Positions 57,039 through 64,000 of a stretch of 64,000 nucleotides of DNA are shown piece after piece. The notes below the pieces were generated by a model, which searched no databases, was not told where the DNA came from, and saw only the letters and a list, made by a program, of their open reading frames with translations. Each line of letters begins with the position of its first letter. Position 1 is the first letter of the stretch. Position numbers and translations under genes: made by a program. Source of the stretch: Rhododendron vialii. Lineage: Eukaryota > Streptophyta > Magnoliopsida > Ericales > Ericaceae. The stretch spans positions 42,981,001 through 43,045,000 of the forward strand of contig NC_080560.1 of the NCBI RefSeq assembly GCF_030253575.1. The letters run 5' to 3'.

Positions 57039-57682
57039 TGTTGGAAATTTTACGAAATTTCAGATGAATGAAATCGGAGCTACCGGAGGGTCTTACGAGG
57101 CAACCGAGCATGTACCGGGTTCGTTGTATCTGGACGCCCCATAATCAATAGACGTATTGATTAGTGGGATTTCGTAACCCCTGCCCATGATGGTTATTCA
57201 TTCCCGTAACCTCCCTCCTTGATGGCAGAAATCAAATTCTGAATTCATTGTGCAGAATTCAATTGTGTGGAGTTATTCAGCCCTCATCTCCCTATAAATT
57301 GAAGCATCAGGTTTTGGAGAAAGCAAGCAATTCCACAATCCTCCTACATATTCTGAAATTCGTTTATTGAGAGAGAAAGGCAAACGGTAGTCAGTTCGCC
57401 AAGGCGGTCGACGGCGGTGTTCCGACGGCTTGCGGTTTAGCCGAGCCAACCCTGGGAGGAAGACGCCAAACGCGAACCTACAACACCGACGGTAGGCGGC
57501 GAATCTTTCTTAAGGAGACTGTGGTATCACACAGGACTTGGTTTGTTTTCTTGGAAAAATCGTTTCGTATCTCGACTGTTCCATTCTGTTTTGTTATTGT
57601 ATTATGCTTCGGTTATGTAATTGTTAAAGTATCAATGAAATTGTTCTCTGGAATTTTCTGTTATTGCCGAATCTTCCCAACA
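57039..57682 (+). mobile_element. Solo LTR, 644 bp, TSD GATTG
   Basis: TGTTGGAAAT to TTCCCAACA flanked by GATTG (57034-57038 and 57683-57687). A TATA-like CCCTATAAATTG is near 57289. The duplicate block has no insert between TGCTTTGTGA and TTGTTCCTTGG (39077-39100). Confidence 0.93.
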
Positions 57683-57687
57683 GATTG

Positions 57688-58577
57688 TTCCTTGGTATGT
57701 GTTAGCTAGAGCCTTGTGGCACGAGGAGCTTTTTCATGCAACAAAACCGACACCTCATATCATGTGGGTCCCAAAAAAATGTGAGTCTCCGTACGTATAT
57801 ATGATGTGAGAGAGGCTGATACTTCTCCTCGGACTAGCGGTTACACAAAAAATTTCTCATGTGGTAGCGTCCATGGCGGCATATCTATGCATGCTTCACT
57901 TGTAAAGAGTTTGGTCCTAGTTAATGTCATGCAAACTATTGCAAATGAAAAAAAAATTAAAATGTTGTGCAAAATAAGATTCTGAATACATACGATTGCG
58001 ATGAATGTTTTGTTGGAAGCTAAGAAATATTGCATGCAGATTTAGTATCTAGACTCCCTTTGCTAATATTCCAGTGAAAATAAGAATCCAACCATTTGCC
58101 CAAAATGATCCCACACTCCCTGGTCCCCTTTCCCTCAACACTAACTTAACTTCTAACCCACTGATAGATTTCCAAGGCCAAAAACAAAAGGAGTGATTAG
58201 TTGCACTGTGAAAAGAGTCTCGTGAAACATAGATCGCAAGCTGGACTCATGTCGTGCTTCAACGATCCCCTTAAGGCCACCCGGGACCTGGTAATTACTC
58301 ATTCTATTTGAGACGAGGAAATTACATCTACCAAGAGACTCACGTACCTAGTTGGGCTAAAAAAAACTCATCTGATCGACTACAATGATCTTCTCAAAAA
58401 ATATTTAAGGAAGTCTTTTCACAATTCAAATTATGGCAAAGTCTTCGGAACTCTTGAAACAAATCAAATGGTTTAAACAATAAATACTTTCTCCTACAAG
58501 GGACCTTGTGGATCTTAAGTCTTCGACCCAAATCAAAATTCGTTAAAAAAAAAAAAGTGACTTTCTCTTCAAGGATA
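57688..58577. other. Intergenic DNA upstream of lectin D, no gene
   Basis: From about 58215 it resembles 47535-47820 and 23200-23545, the flanks of the two lectin fragments. That supports their origin from a D/E locus. Confidence 0.6.
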
Positions 58578-59134
58578 ACTACGCCAAATTTTTCCTTTAG
58601 CGGCATTAAAAACCCGCCGGTAATAGTCTCAAAACCGCCGGTAAAAGTTCCATTGGCAAAACAATTGTCGGGAATACAAAAAACGGCGGTAAATTACCGC
58701 CGGTAAAGGTTTCGGACTATTAACGGCGGTTTTGGTACCGCCGCTAATAGTTTCGGAAACCGGTAAAGGTTTCAGACTATTAACGGCGGTTTTGGTACCG
58801 CCGCTAATAGTTTCGGAAAAAAAATGACATTTCCGAGATTCGAACCCGCGACCCGTTGATTAATACCCGAGCACTTACCCACTAAGCTACATAAAATTAT
58901 GTGTTTCATTAGAAAAATAATGATATTTATATTATAATGTATTATTGCCGGCAGTTTTTGCTTACCGCCGGTAATAGTTACTTTTACCGTCGGTTTTACT
59001 AATGCCGTTAATAAACGGCGTTTATAATTACCTTTTGCAGCGGTTTGTCATTACCAACGGTAATAGTACCCTTTTCCGACGGTTTGATTACTGCCGGTAA
59101 AAAAACCGCCGGCAAAGGCAATTTTTGGCGTAGT
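58578..59134. mobile_element. CACTA-like non-autonomous element, 557 bp
   Basis: Ends ACTACGCCAAATTTTTCC and AATTTTTGGCGTAGT are inverted, and the subterminal DNA is packed with ACCGCCGGTAA-type motifs in both orientations, as in CACTA elements. It has an internal direct duplication (GGTTTTGGTACCGCCGCTAA at 58727 and 58787). The paralogous flanks at 47817 and 23540 lack it. Confidence 0.75.
58831..58898 (-). other. tRNA-like sequence inside the CACTA-like element
   Basis: On the minus strand, TAGCTTAGTGGGTAAGTGC resembles an A box and D arm. GGTCGCGGGTTCGAATC resembles a B box and T arm, with about 25 bases between. The acceptor stem is not paired and the anticodon stem is poor, so this is a tRNA- or SINE-derived passenger rather than a working tRNA gene. 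Confidence 0.6.
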
Positions 59135-59371
59135 AGCTTGTGGATATTCACCATCAAATGAAGACTTGATCATCATTGGAATATATATAGAACTGCTATC
59201 CTTTTGGTCATTTTCAAAACTTGATGGAGAAGTCCATTAGTCACTTAGGCCATGGGTAACTATCATAAATATCTCCTCATCGTAAAACAATCCGATGCTT
59301 TGTAACTATTCAGCTAATTCAATGCATTTAATTCATGGAAATCCATCTCTGATAAATTTCATATGTTTCGC

Positions 59372-59378
59372 TATAAAA
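59372..59378 (+). promoter_or_regulatory. TATA box of lectin D
   Basis: TATAAAA in TTCGCTATAAAACCCGCACA, 89 bp before the ATG. Confidence 0.7.
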
Positions 59379-59466
59379 CCCGCACAAGGCCGATCAACTG
59401 ATCTTAGCTTTTGGGGTTCGGAGAATTGATTAGGCTAAAATCACAAATATTTGAAAGAAACTTATC

Positions 59467-60155
59467 ATGATCAAAATTGGTCCGGCGGGTAGCACTTATA
59501 ATGGAAAGCCTTGGGATGATGGGAGCCGGGACAAAATTGCGCAGATTTTCGTTTCGCACGGACAACACATAAATTCTCTCCAATTCCTTTATGTTGAAAA
59601 TGGAACCTCGGTTTTGTCAGAGAAACATGGTGGTGATAGTGGTCCCAAGTTTAATGTGCTAAGTGTAACACTAGTGTATAGGCTGCCTGAAGAGCCTTTG
59701 TTCCAATTGCCTGGGCACTATTTGATTCTTGTCCTTTGAATTTTACTGTTTTACAAATAAGGTTAAGCTTAATTATCCATCACACTATCTTACCATCAGA
59801 GCATCTTAATTTGATTCTTTTTTTTTTTTTTTTGTTTCATAGTCCTGATTCTACAAAGCAGGTTAAGCTCAATTATCCATCAGAGTATCTTACAGGTATA
59901 AGTGGTCGCCACGGCTTCTGCTTCGGCCAGATCTGAATTTTGTCAATAACATTTACCACCAACAAGAGGACATATGGACCATTTGGATGCCGTGGTTTAG
60001 ATGACAGCGTTTTCGAATATCAACTGGGGGAAGAACGTGCATTCAGAGGATTTCATGGCCTTGCAGGAGAAAACCTTAATGCTATTGGGGTCTATCTGAA
60101 GCCAATAACAATTCTAAGTGATGTTGAGGTGAAAATAAAAAATGAAAGAGTCTAA
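59467..60155 (+). pseudogene. Jacalin-related lectin D, splice-donor and nonsense mutations
   Basis: Exon 1 (59467-59658) reads MIKIGPAG...WDDG to PKFNV. Where A, B and C have GTAAGT or GTGAGT, D reads CTAAGTGTA, so the donor GT is lost. Exon 2 (59862-60155, acceptor GCAG) has an in-frame TGA at codon 25 (59934-59936) and otherwise a complete jacalin domain with sugar loop GENLN. An extra partial copy of the exon 2 start lies in the intron at 59761-59810. Upstream TATA and leader are intact, so a truncated transcript is possible. Confidence 0.88.
59761..59810 (+). repeat. Partial duplicate of lectin D exon 2 start
   Basis: GGTTAAGCTTAATTATCCATC matches the true exon start GGTTAAGCTCAATTATCCATC at 59861. 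It is followed by a scrambled ATCTTACCATCAGAGCATCT and a T-rich tract. Confidence 0.8.
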
Positions 60156-60506
60156 GTTCCCCCTCCCGTATTTACTTTGTGGTTATGTTACAGCAGCATG
60201 GTGGGTTATTTTAGCAGACTATTTATGTGCCATGCACGCGGTATACAAGTTTGGAGTTCAAGCTCAATGTATTATCTTGGCAGTTATTTCCAGCAGATAG
60301 TATTTTCGATGTCGATTTCTACAATGGCTATATTGGATTGTCTCATGTTGTGGCATTGCACCATGAAAGGCTACATAAGCTGAAACTGGCAAGATAAAGT
60401 TGATTTGCAGCTCTTATCTCCATTCAAAAACCCATAACTACAGCTAATCAACTGACCTAAATAAAGTAGTAATACAGTACAAAGGGTGGTTGTAAAGAAA
60501 GTCATC

Positions 60507-62397
60507 ATGTTCAAAATGGGTACATTGGGCAATCCACATTGGGGAGTAACTTGGGATGATAGGGGCAGGACTGGAATTGCAGGGATTTTCATATCACATG
60601 GAGACAAGATCCATTCTCTCCAGTTCCAGTTCGTAGAGAATGGATGGAACCTTGGTCCTGTCAGACAAATATGGCCAAGATGGTTGCTCTAATGCCCAAA
60701 ATTTCATATGCGCGCAGTGAGTGTACTTGAATTTGTTTATTTTTATCTACTAGTGAAACATGATTTTATTGCTTTCGTTTGTATGTGTCTGCTGTTATGC
60801 CTAATCGATTTGATACATTTTGAATTAAAATCTTACAATGCGCAGAGGATATGATTTGGATCTTTGGATTCGATGTGTTTATGGGTAAAATAGATACGTT
60901 ATTTCTAAACGTATCCTCTATTTAATTCAATATTCTTGCGATATACCCACATGATCTTTTTTTTTTTGTGTTATTCAATATGTTACATAGTTGAAGAGGT
61001 GAAATTTTGTATCATCAAAGTTTTTATTCCATTTGTGCAATAAATTTTCATACTTATATTGGTATGACCACTGTTCTAAGTTATATTTATAATTGTTAAC
61101 ATACCTTACTATTCGCGAGCCTGATATGGTCCACGAAGCAATGAAAAACGATACACAATTTGTCTCACTTCGACAATCTTGGTTCCTAGTGCATGTAGAA
61201 TTTGGACTAAACTTTGGAGTTCGCAACTTGGTTAGTCCCGACTAAGGCCTTGGTGGTCCTGACCAGCACTGAGTACACGTTTCTGGAGCTTTCTATTTTT
61301 TGGTTCAGACCAGACTTCGTCCGGACGAAGTGCCTTCGGGCGTCCAAACCACGCCCCGACTTACCCCAGACAAACTTTGGCCTATTTTTCCAGATTTGAT
61401 CAGCACTCTCTAATATTTTGTTCTGGACCAGCCAATTCTTCGTCTGGACTAGCAAGCATGAGGATCAGTGCGTTTTGTCTTGGTTTTTTGGTTCCAAAGC
61501 CCAATATGGTTAGGACTTGTTAGGAAATTTGTCTTTGGGTATAAATACACTTGTTATGCCTCTTATTATGTGTGAGAGCAAATATTAGGCATTTGATTAG
61601 GGTTTGAGAGAGTTGCCTCCTTGTTTTGGCTTTTGGTAGAAGAGTTCTGCAGACTTTTCTTTGTAGCTCTTTGAGCATTCGTATTTGATTAGTGAAGCCA
61701 TCGTCTGCCCATGGACTAGGCTTACATCCCAAAGTAAGATCGAATAGCGTATATCTGTGTGTCTTTCTCTCTCCTTTTGTTTGATTTCTCTCTCCTTCTC
61801 TCACGTTTGGTTTGATTAGTTTGGTTTGCTTCACACATCTATTTTTGTTCTTCGATTCAATATTCATAATCACCATCTATTTGTTCGGCTTCCGCATAAC
61901 ACCTAGTAACTGCCGCCATTTGATTCTTTTTCTTCTTTAACACCTCCATTTTTTTTATCAGCAAAAGAAGATTCCCTTGTCATAGATAGCAAGAAATTTT
62001 GTAGAAATTTTTTTAACGCTACCATTTTACAATGCAGGTGGAGCTTAATTATCCATCAGAGTCAATTATAGGCATAAGTGGTTACTGTAGCTCCCGCGAG
62101 GAGCTGCGATCTGTGACACTCAAAGGCAAGGGTTACTGCAGCACCCTCTGTGGGCTGCAATTGGTGACCTCAATCAACTTCATTACCAACAATGCCACTT
62201 ACGGACCATTTGGATGCCCCGCCCTAGACGATACTGTGTTTGACTTCCAAATCGGAGGACACAACAAATTTTGCGGATTTCATGGAAATTTTGCCTTGTA
62301 TCTGCATTCAATTGGGGTGTATATGGAGCCAATGATGGCTCTAAGCAATGTTAACAATCTTGAGGAAAAGGTGAACATCAAAACTGAAAAGGCTTAG
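60507..62397 (+). pseudogene. Jacalin-related lectin E, exon 1 frameshift, enlarged exon 2
   Basis: Exon 1 (60507-about 60716, donor GTGAGT) has WDDRG in place of WDDGG. A duplicated ATGG near 60641-60648 shifts the frame; the normal lectin reading (LVLSDKYGQDG) resumes in another phase. Exon 2 (62038-62397, acceptor TGCAG) is open for 119 codons. It carries an in-frame 51-bp tandem duplication (GGTTACTG at 62080 and 62131) in the loop after GISG. The sugar loop reads ALYLH, so both the glycine and the aspartate of GXXXD are changed. The intron hosts a solo LTR. Confidence 0.82.
61190..61901 (+). mobile_element. Solo LTR in lectin E intron, 712 bp, TSD CCTAG
   Basis: TGCATGTAG to TCCGCATAACA, with CCTAG at 61185-61189 and 61902-61906. 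A TATA-like GGTATAAATACACTTG lies near 61538 and CCATCGTCTGCCCATGGACT in the downstream part. No internal retrotransposon sequence is left. Confidence 0.8.
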
Positions 62398-63096
62398 CTT
62401 TGCTTCCGGAGTACTAAATAACTACCCGCTGTTGCAGCAGCTAGCAAATTGTTGTGATGTTGTATATCTATCTAGTTTTAGCGGTACATTTTTGGAGTCC
62501 AAGGACAGTGTTTCCACCCTTTATATGTATCCTATGGCACTCCATATCTAATAGAGTGCTTCCAAAACCTTGAGTAGAGCATTGAGCCGAAAATGTTGTT
62601 CTGTATTTTGGTGGTGCCAGGTGAAGTGATTACTGCTTCGAACACCACGAAAATGAAAACAAAATTGGAAAACAATGACAAGGAAACCATTAAGTTTGCA
62701 ACTACACATCCAAGAAGCAAGAAGTGCTGCTACTTCTCATCATTGAAACCATTATCCCTTCAGTTCTATCTACGATTGAGCAAAATACCCCACCCACCCG
62801 AACAGCAACCCACAAACATGACCAGAAAAACCCCACCCAAAACATGTTGCCTCCCTTTAATCATTATCTAAAAGCAAATATCAAAAAAGAACTCCGGCTT
62901 GCATCTTCGACAAGTACAGAAGAAGAACATCGGAGATAAAACACAGAGCTCTTGGGCTGTTCACTTAAGATTTGGAATAAACGTGAGGCTAGCTAATAAG
63001 CTTCCAGTGAAAGGTCAAAAGAGCTCAAGTTCATTTTACGCCAAGTAAAAGAGAAAATATTTCCATGCCTTAAGTGGCCTAGATGTGCATTGATTG
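62398..63096. other. Lectin E 3' flank, no further gene
   Basis: ACTACCCGCTGTTGCAGCAG (62421) and the following 300 bp are shared with both lectin fragments at 23994/31973 and 48261. Confidence 0.7.
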
Positions 63097-63316
63097 TGTT
63101 AGAATATAGTAATCATATAATATCATAATCATGTTCTGATATGATTACGATATTATATGATTGCCTTGATTTTATTTTGATTGTAATTGATTACGATTTC
63201 ATTATAATTAGGATGATTCTCTTCCATAGTTAGGCTCCCTCCCCTTGTATAAATAGAGGTCTCATTGTATAGTTTTATAATCGAATTCAATATTTCTTCT
63301 CTTCATATATTTAACA
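63097..63316 (+). mobile_element. Solo LTR, 220 bp, TSD GATTG
   Basis: TGTTAGAATATAG to CATATATTTAACA, flanked by GATTG (63092-63096, 63317-63321). It has a near-palindromic stretch ATCATATAATATC...GATATTATATGAT and TATA-like TTGTATAAATAGAGG near 63247. Confidence 0.9.
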
Positions 63317-63321
63317 GATTG

Positions 63322-64000
63322 AGAAACCTTTTGGTTATTCTTCCTGAATAGGCTTCATGGAGAGGGAGAGAGTGGTTTGGGTGTTTGATAGAATCTCTAA
63401 GGAATTTTGCTTCAAGATTAGCTGAAAATGTGATGGAATGCAAAGACTCTACAATTCATGCATCATTAACGATCACTGTTGCTTAAAGAGAGTGGATAGC
63501 TCTGGTTATGAGGAGGCGGTTGCATATCTAAGCATGCCTTTTTTTGAAGCTTTGTCATACTTTGCTAAGGTGCTTATCAAAAATGAAAAGGTTTAGTAGA
63601 TTTGCAGCAGCGTAGTGGTTTTTTTTTTTTTTTTGGCCATATTTTATAGTTAGTCAACGAGGGAGTCAAAGGCTATTCATAGTCCTGAAACCCCACCCCT
63701 CGTGTGGTTGGCAGCTTGGCAGTTTAGCGTAGTGGTTTGGTGATGTCAAGTTTTAGCAAATTATTTACAACCCCGTGTGCATTCTTTCATCCAATATAGT
63801 TAAAATTTATGGTTGTTACCAAAACATTGGATTGAGGATTTGGAGAATATCTTATTTTGCATTTTGACTTGAGTTCTACTTCCAAAAACATGAAAAACGT
63901 TTAACATTACTACCAAAAAGATATATATAGGAGTATAATTAATCCGTATTTATCCTGGCTCCATGATTTCCACAATCCTCATTTACCTTGTTTTTATAGT
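63322..64000. other. Right-end intergenic DNA, no gene recognised
   Basis: Short frames only. Sequence near 63770-63900 (ACCAAAACATTGGATTGAGGAT) resembles the flank after lectin fragments (about 32082 and 48387), so another lectin locus may lie just beyond the window. Confidence 0.45.

Larger units (their letters stand above)
47285..57780. repeat. Segmental duplication, right copy (unit 2)
   Basis: Collinear with 22791-39180. It differs by its own insertions (Stowaway 48665 and 51246, Mutator-like 49416, MITE 52628, hAT 54197, Harbinger 55427, LTR relic 56419-56843, solo LTR 57039) and by a deletion near 51063. Confidence 0.85.

Noticed and set aside
58831..58898. Functional tRNA gene
   Set aside because: A- and B-box-like motifs exist, but the acceptor stem does not pair and the sequence is inside a MITE.
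61214..61455. Short frames on both strands in the lectin E intron
   Set aside because: They lie within a solo LTR bounded by CCTAG duplications; no retroviral-type protein motif.

Overview
This is plant nuclear DNA, most likely from a flowering plant of the eudicot type. It carries GT-AG introns, a CC-NBS-LRR resistance-type gene, jacalin-type lectin genes, Ty1/copia and Ty3/gypsy (Tat-like) retrotransposons, TRIMs, SINEs and many MITEs. The species cannot be named from the sequence. Most of the window is transposon-derived or non-coding, and most short open frames are chance or shadow frames.

Layout. 1-6723 is the 3' part of a Tat-like gypsy element: the end of integrase, a long non-coding tail with an antisense coding relic, three tandem arrays, a polypurine tract and a 2.0-kb 3' LTR. 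6735-6925 holds two orphan copies of a lectin promoter, cut off by a TRIM. 7.3-13 kb is intergenic, with a two-exon relic of plastid-type dihydrolipoyl dehydrogenase, a LINE relic, a TRIM and fold-back elements. 13162-16065 (minus strand) is a near-complete NLR gene. 16-22.8 kb is MITE-rich intergenic DNA.

From 22.8 kb to the right end lies a cluster of single-domain jacalin-related lectin (JRL) loci. Each has one intron at the same place. I name them fragment 1 (23.7 kb), A (36.8-38.4 kb), P3 (40.0-41.5 kb), B (45.6-46.6 kb), fragment 2 (48.0 kb), C (53.5-56.0 kb), D (59.5-60.2 kb) and E (60.5-62.4 kb). A, B and C look intact. P3, D and E carry breaks. Fragments 1 and 2 look like D/E deletion products. 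A roughly 10-16 kb block, about 22.8-39.2 kb, is duplicated at about 47.3-57.8 kb. Each copy then gained its own insertions: an 8-kb copia, a TRIM and a SINE in the left copy; Stowaway, Mutator-like, hAT and Harbinger-type elements and a solo LTR in the right copy. The other copy therefore serves as an empty-site control that fixes many element borders and target-site duplications exactly.

Function. The only genes likely to make full proteins are the NLR (intracellular immune receptor; its start codon is unresolved) and lectins A, B and C. All lectin copies whose sugar loop can be read lack the aspartate that ends the usual GXXXD sugar-binding motif. They may have changed or lost sugar specificity.
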